From positions 1-29,582 of the forward strand of contig JACZTW010000007.1 in NCBI GenBank assembly GCA_022573485.1: a stretch of DNA of 29,582 nt, written 5' to 3'. Both the position numbers and the translations under genes were made by a program. Source of the stretch: Planctomycetota bacterium. Its GTDB lineage: Bacteria > Planctomycetota > Phycisphaerae > UBA1845 > CAIVHJ01. Positions 15,770 through 22,961 of this stretch are shown one piece after another (the first letter of the stretch is position 1; each line of letters starts with the position of its first letter). The notes below the pieces were generated by a model, which worked only from the letters and a program-made list of their open reading frames with translations, searched no databases and was not told where the DNA came from.

Positions 15770-15911
15770 CGCAGGCACTCCTCATTGTGGTCCGTTTTGC
15801 AAAGTTGCTGATCGCCTGATGCGATCACCCACGGCATCCATGCCATCGGGCGACATTCCTCGTCGGCAACATCAAAGCTTCATCGATCGAACCTCATCGA
15901 TGGATCGAAGA

Positions 15912-15960
15912 AGTAGTCAGTAGTCAGTAACCAGTAGTCAGTAGCGAGTAGCGAGTAGCC
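15912..15960 (+). repeat. Heptad tandem array (AGTAGTC / AGTAGCG units)
   Basis: Seven consecutive imperfect copies of a seven-base unit are visible: AGTAGTC twice, AGTAACC once, AGTAGTC once, AGTAGCG twice, then AGTAGCC. Confidence 0.8.
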
Positions 15961-16078
15961 GGTAATTCGGTGTCGGCGGATCGCAAGTCGTGCCGCAAAA
16001 CCGAGATTGAATAACACATCGCATCACTCTCCGAAACGTTCGCTCAATCGCCACAAGGACCGACTGCGCTTGGCTTCC

Positions 16079-16112
16079 CGCTACTCGTTACTCGCTACTC
16101 GCTACTGACTGC
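16079..16112 (-). repeat. Inverted counterpart of the heptad array
   Basis: Read on the minus strand it gives AGTCAGT followed by AGTAGCG-type units, complementary to the array at 15912-15960. It begins a few bases after the flgL stop codon. Confidence 0.75.
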
Positions 16113-16115
16113 TCA

Positions 16116-18038
16116 CTACGATAAAAAGTTCAACAACGACAAATCCAACGTCTGTCCCGATGCCAGCAGACTGGCCTGCAGCGCCGTTTGGGTCTGCTGA
16201 AAGCGCGTAATTGCTTCCGCAAAATCAAGATCCCTGACTTCCGACAGCAACAGAGTCGTCGCTTCGACGGCCTCCAGGGTTTGCTGCCCGCGCGATTCTA
16301 TAGCCCGCACCTCCGCGCCGAGCCGGCCCTGGACGCGCGTCACGTCAGTGAGCGCGTCGTCGATCTTGCCGGCGGTTTTGGTGATCTCACGCTCGTCGCC
16401 GACGAGCAGCGCCGCGCGAAGTTCGATGAGCGCGCTGAACACGCCGCCCACCTTCACGCCGCCGACATCGCTACCGACAAATTCCGTAGCGGCCGCGTCG
16501 ATATCCCCGTTCAAACCGAAGTCAAGGACCGCATCCGAAAAGTTCAAGCGGTTGATCTGCAAGCCGCCGGCTCCGCCGGTCGTGTCCGCGATGCGGATGC
16601 CGTTGCCCGTCCCGGACAAGGACACCGCAATGCCCACACCCGCTGCCGTCGCCGCAGTGTTGATCAAGTCAATGACGTCCTGGATCGTCGAAGCCGAATC
16701 CAAATTGACCGCCACGGTGCTGCCGTCCTTGGCCACGATCTCCAGATCGTCCTCGCCCTCCGTGCGCCGTACGCCGTCGCCGAAATTCAAGTCATCGAGG
16801 AGCGTGGTCGTGTTCAGCGTGCGGATACCCAGGTCCGCCGCGGCGGTCGAGCCTTCCTCGAAGATGGACATCACACTGCCGGATATTTCGTTCAGCACAT
16901 CGATGCCGGTGCCCGCGTCGTTGACCCGCGCCCGCACGCCGATGCCCGTGTTGTTGATCGTGTTGACGATGTCCTGCACGGTTTGAGCAGGCGTCAAGTC
17001 GATCGACACAGTATGACTGCCGTTGGTGATGCCGAAGGTGCTGCCCGTGAAGTCCATTCCCGCGCCGCCCAGCAGGTCCGCGATCGGCGTGCTGTTCGTG
17101 ACCCGCCGGTCGAGGTCCAGCCCTTCAATGGCCGCGCCGGTGGGCGTACTCGTCAGTATCCCCAGGTCACTGGCCAGTATGCCGTTTTCGAGAGTAGTGA
17201 TCGCTACGTCGTCGCCGGGCGTGATCCGAATGCCGTTGCTCGCCGCGTTGAGATCAGCGATCAACCCCGAGCCAACCCCGGCAGCGGTACGGTTGATTAT
17301 GTCGATGATTTGACCGATCGACGTTGCGGCGGTCAGATCCGCCGTCCATGTCCCGGCAGGCCCGTTCTCCGTGAACCGCAGGCTCCCCAACCGGACGCCC
17401 AGCCCATTGGCGCCGTTCAGTTCGTCCAGGCGCGTGTCGCGCGTCACCGCGGGATCAAGGTCCACACTCCCCTGCACCCGGTCGCTCAGCAGACCGAACA
17501 CTTCATGGGCCGTGAGGTTGTATTCGTCGTTGCCGTCGAACGCCAGCCGCGCGCTCAGCGTCCCCGTATCGCCGACGTAGCGCAGGCCATCCAGCTCGGA
17601 GCGCAACGGCTGTGTCGTCACATCGCGACCGCCAAAAAGATACAATCCCAGGAACTGCCGGTTGGCGGTGCTGGTCATTTGTTGCAGTATGGCGTCGATC
17701 TCGATCGCCGCAGCCTGACGCTCTTCAGGCAGCGACAGTGAACCGACCGCCCCGCTGGCCAACTGTGCCACCCGAATCAACGAATCCGTAACGTCCGTCA
17801 GCGCCGCGTCCGTGGCATTCAGGAAATCGCCGGCGAAGCGAATGTTCTCCAGAACCTGCTGCTGGCTCTCTTCGACTTCCGTCAATTTCAACAGGCGCGA
17901 GGCTTGGCCCGGATTGTCGCTGGGGACGCGCACCGCCAGACCCGTGCTCAACTGCATTTGCTCTTTGAACAACGACGACAGCAGCTTCTGCTGCTGGAAG
18001 ATGAAGTTGTCCAGTGCCATGTTCGATGAGATTCGCAT
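16116..18038 (-). CDS. flgL: Flagellar hook-filament junction protein FlgL, enlarged by three internal repeats
   Basis: This is the second junction protein (HAP3), which links FlgK to the first flagellin layer. The N-terminal helix region (MRISSNMALDNFIFQQQKLL, then TGLAVRVPSDNPGQASRLL) and the C-terminal coiled region ending in LLASGQTLDLSLLNFLS are flagellin-like and typical of FlgL. At 640 residues it is about twice the E. coli length (317). The extra mass is three flagellin_IN-like units starting near residues 201, 317 and 411. Each runs from T-x-(L/I)-x-(D/E)-L through T-(I/V)-x-D-(I/V)-(I/V)-x-x-I-N to an N/G-G-I-x-(I/V) strand and, in the first two, D-L-G-I. The ATG at 18038 has AAGGTG upstream. 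It follows flgK closely. Confidence 0.93.
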   Translation of the reverse strand: MRISSNMALDNFIFQQQKLLSSLFKEQMQLSTGLAVRVPSDNPGQASRLLKLTEVEESQQQVLENIRFAGDFLNATDAALTDVTDSLIRVAQLASGAVGSLSLPEERQAAAIEIDAILQQMTSTANRQFLGLYLFGGRDVTTQPLRSELDGLRYVGDTGTLSARLAFDGNDEYNLTAHEVFGLLSDRVQGSVDLDPAVTRDTRLDELNGANGLGVRLGSLRFTENGPAGTWTADLTAATSIGQIIDIINRTAAGVGSGLIADLNAASNGIRITPGDDVAITTLENGILASDLGILTSTPTGAAIEGLDLDRRVTNSTPIADLLGGAGMDFTGSTFGITNGSHTVSIDLTPAQTVQDIVNTINNTGIGVRARVNDAGTGIDVLNEISGSVMSIFEEGSTAAADLGIRTLNTTTLLDDLNFGDGVRRTEGEDDLEIVAKDGSTVAVNLDSASTIQDVIDLINTAATAAGVGIAVSLSGTGNGIRIADTTGGAGGLQINRLNFSDAVLDFGLNGDIDAAATEFVGSDVGGVKVGGVFSALIELRAALLVGDEREITKTAGKIDDALTDVTRVQGRLGAEVRAIESRGQQTLEAVEATTLLLSEVRDLDFAEAITRFQQTQTALQASLLASGQTLDLSLLNFLS

Positions 18039-18085
18039 GAATCACCTTCGGTACGTTGCGAAATCCGCTAATGCGCGTCGCCGCC

Positions 18086-19816
18086 CTACCTCGCGAGGGA
18101 CAGCAACTCCGCAATCAATCGATCGATAATACTCGTAAACCGTGCGGCGCCCTGAAACGCCCGTTGATAGCGCAACAGGTCGATCGCTTCTTCGTCCAGG
18201 TTGACGCCGCTGATGCTGGCGCGCTGCTGTTGCAGCGCTTCGCTCGTCGCGGCGGCGCCGTCGAGCCGGGCGGCGGCCGACGCCGTTTGCACGCCCATTT
18301 CGCCCAGTGATTGATTGTAGAAATTGAACACGGTCACGTTGTCCAGTTCGGCCACGTTGTTGTTGCCGGCATCCGCCAGAAATCCCGTATTGGCGCCGTC
18401 GCCGTTAATGTTGACGGCCGATGCCGCGAGCAGCTCCGGCCGCGCCGCGACGACGTCATTGACCGCGATGTCCGAAGCATCGATACCCTGGAAAAGCGTG
18501 TTGATGCCCAACGCCGCGAGCACGTTGGACGTGTCGTCCCGGGAAGCCGCGCCGTCGTGCCCAAAGGTGATCTCGAAACCCGCGTCGGCCGTGAGCGTCA
18601 GCTTGCCGTCCACGCCCACGGCTGCAGTGAGATTGGCCGCCGTGCTGTCGATCTGCGCCGCCAGGCTGTTCAAGGTCGTGTCGTCGCCGTTCTGCCCGTC
18701 CAAATCAACATCGATCCGGTAACTGGTCGTCTGTCCGCCGGCCGTATCCGTGACGGATACGAAGAAACTCCCGGTCTGCGGCACGAACGTGAGCCCGGCC
18801 GCCGAATCGTTGAGGGCCAGGTCCGAGTCCGTCACCGCGTACGTGCTGGTCACGCTCCCGAAGCCGTCCAGCCCCTGACCGTTGGTGTGAATCTCGTTCA
18901 ACGCGGAGATCAGCCCAATCGCAAGTCGGTTGATCACATCCGTAGCGCCGGTTACATACGTATCCCGCGCTTTGATCAGGCCTTCCAATAGTCCGCCGCG
19001 AATCTCGGCCTGCCCGCTGTTGTCACCGAAGTGGACTTCCTCCCGAACCAAGTCGCCATCGACCACCGTTTGGGTCGTCAGCCCGCGCGAATTGCCGAAC
19101 TGCACCAGTGTTTCGTTGCCCACGAACACGCTGATCGTCCCGCTCTCTTGCGTCCGCACGGTGATTTCCACGATCTCACCCAGTTTGCGAAGCAGCGCGT
19201 CACGCGTATCGCGTAGCGCCCCGGCGATCTGCCCGCCGGCTTCGGCCTCGACGACTTGAATGTTGAGATCCGCGATTTGCCGGGCCAGCTCATCCGCCTG
19301 CTGCACCGACGCGACAATCTGGGTGTTGAGTTCGTCGGCCAGTCCGCTCAGGCCCTGCTGCCGGATCCGCAAAGCGTCCGCCAGAGCTGCGGCGTTGCCG
19401 ATGGCCACGCTGCGCAGGCCCACGTCCGTCGGATTGTTCTGCACGTCCTGAAACGAGTTGAACAGCCGGCTCATCATGGTCGAGAGGTCGTTTTCGGTCA
19501 GTTCATTGAAGCCCGTCTCGATCTGCGTCAGAGTATTGCTTTGGATGCGCGCGCTTTCGGCGTCGCCCAGCGCCAAGCGCAATCGACCTTCCAGTGCCTC
19601 GTTGATGATGCGCTCCAGCGAAGTCAAAGCCACGCCGCCTCCGGGCTGGATGCCCCCGGGCAGGGGGGCGCCGATGACCGGCTGCAACACCGCACGCTGA
19701 CGCGTGTAGTCCGGATTGGCGGCATTGGCGATGTTGTTACCCACCACCGACAGCGCGCTTTGGTAGCTCGTGATCGCGCTCTGCCCGATGTTCAATGCTG
19801 TATTTATCAATCCCAT
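18086..19816 (-). CDS. flgK: Flagellar hook-filament junction protein FlgK
   Basis: This first junction protein (HAP1) caps the hook and is followed by FlgL. The rod/hook-family N-terminus is clear (SALSVVGNNIANAANPDYTRQ), as is the C-terminal motif SGVNLDEEAIDLLRYQRAFQ, then a final coiled segment. The 576-residue length is normal for FlgK. The middle (~320-470) is a variable outer domain with Asp-rich loops (DVDLDGQNGDD). The ATG at 19816 has only a weak ribosome binding site, and the gene begins 21 bases after flgN ends, so coupling to flgN, which encodes its likely chaperone, is probable. Confidence 0.95.
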   Translation of the reverse strand: MGLINTALNIGQSAITSYQSALSVVGNNIANAANPDYTRQRAVLQPVIGAPLPGGIQPGGGVALTSLERIINEALEGRLRLALGDAESARIQSNTLTQIETGFNELTENDLSTMMSRLFNSFQDVQNNPTDVGLRSVAIGNAAALADALRIRQQGLSGLADELNTQIVASVQQADELARQIADLNIQVVEAEAGGQIAGALRDTRDALLRKLGEIVEITVRTQESGTISVFVGNETLVQFGNSRGLTTQTVVDGDLVREEVHFGDNSGQAEIRGGLLEGLIKARDTYVTGATDVINRLAIGLISALNEIHTNGQGLDGFGSVTSTYAVTDSDLALNDSAAGLTFVPQTGSFFVSVTDTAGGQTTSYRIDVDLDGQNGDDTTLNSLAAQIDSTAANLTAAVGVDGKLTLTADAGFEITFGHDGAASRDDTSNVLAALGINTLFQGIDASDIAVNDVVAARPELLAASAVNINGDGANTGFLADAGNNNVAELDNVTVFNFYNQSLGEMGVQTASAAARLDGAAATSEALQQQRASISGVNLDEEAIDLLRYQRAFQGAARFTSIIDRLIAELLSLAR

Positions 19817-19837
19817 GAGCCGCTCAATTCTGTCCAG

Positions 19838-20476
19838 TTATCCCACCGCGTCGATGACCTGTGCCGCCACTGACGGCGGCCGATCGCCGTCGCGCACGTA
19901 CACCGGCGGTTGCACAATGCCCTGCGTAATTTGCCCGAAAACGGCACGGTAATGCTCCAGCATTCGGCCGGCGAACTCGCCGACCACCGCGTTGACCTTG
20001 GCGATCTCTTTCAGCACCGCCGACAACCGCTCGCCCGCAACCAGCAGTTTCAACTTTTGCTGCTCGTCTACACGACTTGCCAGCCGGCGAATCGAGAGGC
20101 GCCGCGCCTCTTCTTCGTCGATACCCAGGTCGCGCCCGATCAGCACCATCAAGCGTCGCCGCAAGCCTTCGCGATCAGCGATGCGGCCGGCCAATTCGCC
20201 TTCGCGGGCCACGCATTCATGGATCGTATCCACGCCGTTCTGCCGCATGGCGACCAGCTTGCGTTGCAACACTTCGAGCAGCTCCTCGTGCAACCCCGTT
20301 AATTCGTTCAGCAAGTTCCCCAGATCGCGCAAGCGATTCTGGAATCGTGCCGCATCCTCACGCCCCAAGGGGCCGCAGGCGGAATGGAATCCCGACTTGT
20401 CGGGAGCCTGCGCGATACCACGCTGATCGCATTTGCGTTGCTGCTGTGCTGTTTTGTCCTGCATTCGATCACTCAT
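19838..20476 (-). CDS. flgN: FlgN-like chaperone carrying a repeat-derived N-terminal peptide
   Basis: FlgN-family proteins are helical cytoplasmic chaperones that hold FlgK and FlgL before export. From about residue 40 to 190 the product is a long heptad-rich coil (LRDLGNLLNELTGLHEELLE, then LASRVDEQQKLKLLVAGERL), as in the family, and it lies directly before flgK. Residues 21-37 (I-A-Q-A-P-D-K-S-G-F onward) are encoded by a copy of the dispersed palindromic repeat at 20367-20415, read in frame. The start is uncertain: the ATG at 20476 lies seven bases beyond the flgJ stop, a TTG at 20482 is also possible, and neither has a strong ribosome binding site. No alternative start lies between the repeat and the coiled domain, so I think the repeat is translated. 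Family assignment rests on coil pattern and position. Confidence 0.72.
   Translation of the reverse strand: MSDRMQDKTAQQQRKCDQRGIAQAPDKSGFHSACGPLGREDAARFQNRLRDLGNLLNELTGLHEELLEVLQRKLVAMRQNGVDTIHECVAREGELAGRIADREGLRRRLMVLIGRDLGIDEEEARRLSIRRLASRVDEQQKLKLLVAGERLSAVLKEIAKVNAVVGEFAGRMLEHYRAVFGQITQGIVQPPVYVRDGDRPPSVAAQVIDAVG
20367..20415. repeat. Palindromic repeat core inside the flgN reading frame
   Basis: This 49-base copy starts AAGGGGCCGC and ends GCCTGCGCGA. It differs from the left part of the element at 7758 by a single base in the first ten, the rest being identical. Outer stem GCAGGC/GCCTGC, inner stem CCCGAC-TT-GTCGGG. It has no stop codon in any of the six frames. It lies within codons 21-37 of flgN. 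Confidence 0.9.
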
Positions 20477-20482
20477 GCTCAA

Positions 20483-20848
20483 TTATCCCACCACGTCCAC
20501 GCCTGCTCTTGGCGCCGGCGCATTCGGAGCATCGTCCTCATCCGGTAAATAGCGCTTCGCCATCCGCGCGTAAATCTCATCCACCAGCCCAAACCGCGAC
20601 GACTTCGCAGCACGCTCCGCAAAAATGACATCCAACTGCGCCGTGAACATTTCCTCGCCCCGGCCGCCATGGCCGATCTCGCCCTTGAGCGTGCTGTTGT
20701 GCGCCGATTGCAGCAGTGTTTGGAAAAACGTGATACCGACCAACTGCTCCGCCGCGTGGCGCAGCTCGACCAGCTTGGTTTGGTTCTCGCGCTGCGCGTC
20801 GCTGACCGCACTGCCAAGAGGATTGGTTGTAGCCGGGCTTACGGTCAT
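20483..20848 (-). CDS. flgJ: Rod-binding protein, FlgJ N-terminal domain only
   Basis: The 121-residue product matches the rod-capping half of FlgJ: a helix with AAEQLVGITFFQTLLQSA, then a short Gly-rich loop, then the conserved MFTAQLDVIFAERAA segment with the GLVDEIYARM helix. The peptidoglycan hydrolase half found in enterobacterial FlgJ is absent, as is usual outside the Gammaproteobacteria; a separate lytic enzyme must open the wall for the rod. It follows flgI after two bases and ends seven bases before flgN. The ATG at 20848 is the only reasonable start. Confidence 0.88.
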   Translation of the reverse strand: MTVSPATTNPLGSAVSDAQRENQTKLVELRHAAEQLVGITFFQTLLQSAHNSTLKGEIGHGGRGEEMFTAQLDVIFAERAAKSSRFGLVDEIYARMAKRYLPDEDDAPNAPAPRAGVDVVG

Positions 20849-20850
20849 GA

Positions 20851-21996
20851 CTATTCCTTGTAAATGATCTCCGCGTGAATATTGCCCATGCTGTGCAGCG
20901 CTTCGATGACTGCGATCCGATCGTTGATCGGCACCCTGATTTGATTCAATTGCTGCAACAAGGCACTGAGCGCCGCCCCACTCTGGTTGCCGGGGTCTAC
21001 GCCGATGAAGCTCTGCTCGTCGGTCGCCGGCGGCTGAATTTGGCCGTCGGCATCGCGGGTGATGCTGATGGTCAATCCCTTGACCGTGAAAATCGTGGGC
21101 GAAATCGTTACCTCGCCGTCGAGGGCGATGATCTGCTTGGACCGATTGATCACAATCCGGGCGCTCTTTTCAGGCAGCAGGATGGTGAGCTTTTCGATCT
21201 CGTACAGGAATGGAACCGGATCGTCGGTGTAGACTTTCGGCACGCGGACGACCACGTTCTTGGGATCCATCGACATGGCCAACTGTGTATCGCGGAATGT
21301 TTCGCCGAGTTCCTGATTGACGGCATGAGCGATGGCCGACGCCATGCCGAAGCCCTCGTGCGTCGCGTGGATGACCAGCGTCACATACATTTGCCCGGCT
21401 TTCAGCCACGAACCCTGAATCCTGAAATCAGAAAGCAGATCGGTCCCGGCTGCGAGATAAGAGACCATGGCATCTTCTTCGAGTATGAGTCCGCCGCGAA
21501 CGATGGCGTTGACCTTCGAACCATCCGAGACGGTCAGCTCGAGCGGCCCCATGGCAAAACCGATGATCGTCTTGTCGATGAGCGAATGATGCTGCAGCGC
21601 CGCTGACAGCAGCCGCCCGCCTGCCAAACTCTTGCACGCCCCCATCGCCGACACATGCACGTCGAGTCGATCGCCCTCGCGCGCCCCGCCTTCGGGCAAT
21701 TCGGCGTGAATCGTGACCAGCGCGACGTTCTTGGTGTTTTTGAGGTCTTCCAGTCGAACCACCGGATTGGCATAGTTCTTGAGCCAACTGGCCAGGGGCT
21801 GCATGGTCTGCTTGTAGCTGTCGCCGTCGCCGGTGCCCGCAAGTCCGACGACCAAGCCGATCCCCTGCAAGCGATTAACGCGCGGACCTTTGAACTTGGC
21901 CACGTCGGAGATGCGGGCGTTGACTTGCCCGAACACCGCGGACGATGTCCAGGAACACGCCAACAGCACAACGATACAACCTGTCAAGTTCTTCAT
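20851..21996 (-). CDS. flgI: Flagellar P-ring protein FlgI
   Basis: This periplasmic protein polymerises into the P-ring around the distal rod. A Sec signal peptide covers about residues 1-23 (MKNLTGCIVVLLACSWTSSA, then VFGQ). The mature N-terminus RISDVAKFKGPRVNRLQGIG is the family hallmark, followed by GLVVGLAGTGDGD. The C-terminal part contains LNQIRVPINDRIAVIEALHS, also typical. Length is 381 residues, as expected. I start at the ATG at 21996 because GAGG lies about six bases upstream; a GTG at 22008 in the same frame falls on that ribosome binding site. flgJ follows after two bases. Confidence 0.96.
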   Translation of the reverse strand: MKNLTGCIVVLLACSWTSSAVFGQVNARISDVAKFKGPRVNRLQGIGLVVGLAGTGDGDSYKQTMQPLASWLKNYANPVVRLEDLKNTKNVALVTIHAELPEGGAREGDRLDVHVSAMGACKSLAGGRLLSAALQHHSLIDKTIIGFAMGPLELTVSDGSKVNAIVRGGLILEEDAMVSYLAAGTDLLSDFRIQGSWLKAGQMYVTLVIHATHEGFGMASAIAHAVNQELGETFRDTQLAMSMDPKNVVVRVPKVYTDDPVPFLYEIEKLTILLPEKSARIVINRSKQIIALDGEVTISPTIFTVKGLTISITRDADGQIQPPATDEQSFIGVDPGNQSGAALSALLQQLNQIRVPINDRIAVIEALHSMGNIHAEIIYKE

Positions 21997-22028
21997 AGTC
22001 TGCCTCACTGCAACGACTCACAATGCCC

Positions 22029-22077
22029 AAGGAGCCGCAGGCGGAATGAAATCCCGACTCGTCGGGAGCCTGCGCGA
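22029..22077. repeat. Palindromic repeat core in the flgH-flgI spacer
   Basis: This 49-base copy is nearly identical to those at 7758 and 20367 and lies in the same orientation. It differs at two positions: one creates a plus-strand TGA, and the other changes TTG to TCG in the inner loop region. It occupies nearly half of the 113-base gap between flgH and flgI. Confidence 0.9.
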
Positions 22078-22109
22078 CCCCGCATACCGGTAGCCGCCTC
22101 CGATCTCGT

Positions 22110-22961
22110 TCAGATCGGGTTCATCCAATCAATCAGCCGCGTCAGCCAGCCGCGTTTGGCGGCGTCACGCAGCGCACCTTTATGCTGAAGACTAATCGTC
22201 TGGTTGAATACCTGCGTACTCAGGATCGTGTTGTCCGGCGACACATCGCGGCTGCGGCACACGCCGGTAAACGCAATGGCCTGCAATTCACGGTCAACAA
22301 GAATCTGCGTGTCCGGGCCGCTCGCGAGAACCAGCCGGCCGTTCGGCTGGATGTCGATGATCTCGACGGTGAGCCGAAACGTGAGGTCGTCCCTGCGTTC
22401 CGACTTGCCTTCGCCCTGCAACTCGGTCTTCATGCTGAAGTCGATGCTGGGTTGGCCGTCGGTGAAACTGGCCGGCGCCAAATGGCCGTTCAGCATGCGC
22501 ACGAATGCATCAATCTTGCTGTCCATCGAGTACTCGCGGTCGGTTTCCAGCTTGGACTTGCTCTTGTAGATCTTTTGCTCGCGGACGATGACCGTGATCA
22601 AGTCGTGTACCTTGAACTCGTTCGGCGATTTGGTCTTCACCGCAAAAAGCGAGGCTTGCTCCAATTCGGGATTGAGTGGTCTCACGCGGTCGAAATTCTG
22701 CACTCCGTTTGCGCTCGATGGCGGCTTTCCTTTGGCGTTCTCGGCAGCCAAACGGCTCTTCTCCAGCGCCCCGATATACATGGAAGAACTCTGCGCCCGA
22801 ACCTCGCCCGCTATAACGAACAGCAACAAACCCAGCGCCAACGCCATACAGCGATTCACCAAGGAGCCGCGGGTCCCGGCGCGCCGGGAGAATCCCGACT
22901 TGTCGGGAGCCCGCGCGGATTCCCACTTGTACAATTTGTACGATCTTCTGCGCCTGATCAC
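22110..22961 (-). CDS. flgH: Flagellar L-ring protein FlgH with repeat-derived N-terminal extension
   Basis: FlgH forms the outer-membrane L-ring. Family features are VHDLITVIVREQ, LTFRLTVEIIDIQPNGRLVL, the FTGVCRSRDVSPDNTILST segment and the C-terminal GWLTRLIDWMNPI. The GTG at 22961 overlaps the flgA stop (GTGA) and has AAAGGGAG about seven bases upstream, so this start is well supported. It gives 283 residues with an unusual N-terminus: a basic stretch (1-14), then residues 15-34 encoded by a palindromic repeat (22861-22917), then the hydrophobic signal segment (39-51) with a probable cut after VRA (56). No lipobox Cys follows the signal, whereas classical FlgH is a lipoprotein. A GTG at 22859 or ATG at 22847 would remove the repeat part but lacks a ribosome binding site. 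Confidence 0.92.
   Translation of the reverse strand: MIRRRRSYKLYKWESARAPDKSGFSRRAGTRGSLVNRCMALALGLLLFVIAGEVRAQSSSMYIGALEKSRLAAENAKGKPPSSANGVQNFDRVRPLNPELEQASLFAVKTKSPNEFKVHDLITVIVREQKIYKSKSKLETDREYSMDSKIDAFVRMLNGHLAPASFTDGQPSIDFSMKTELQGEGKSERRDDLTFRLTVEIIDIQPNGRLVLASGPDTQILVDRELQAIAFTGVCRSRDVSPDNTILSTQVFNQTISLQHKGALRDAAKRGWLTRLIDWMNPI
22861..22917. repeat. Variant palindromic repeat inside the flgH reading frame
   Basis: This 57-base copy has the same ends (AAGGAGCCGC ... CCCGCGCG) and the same inner core AATCCCGACTTGTCGGGAGC, but carries an extra palindrome CCCGGCGCGCCGGG in the left arm. Like the flgN copy it is free of stop codons in all six frames, and it is read in the same frame as in flgN, giving A-R-A-P-D-K-S-G-F. 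Confidence 0.88.

Larger units (their letters stand above)
15770..16115. other. 346-base spacer between flgL and fliW with an inverted pair of heptad arrays
   Basis: No gene is visible. The spacer holds two arrays of a seven-base unit (AGTAGTC / AGTAGCG), at 15912-15960 on the plus strand and 16079-16112 in the opposite orientation, starting within a few bases of the flgL stop. Between them is about 118 bases of unremarkable sequence. The two arrays could pair into a long imperfect stem, which may attenuate transcription between flgL and fliW. Confidence 0.6.

Noticed and set aside
15912..16112. Possible CRISPR array
   Set aside because: The units are seven bases long and contiguous, without spacers of regular length, and the second array is inverted.
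16188..17741. 517-codon open frame on the plus strand
   Set aside because: It is the shadow of flgL on the opposite strand; no ribosome binding site and no family pattern.
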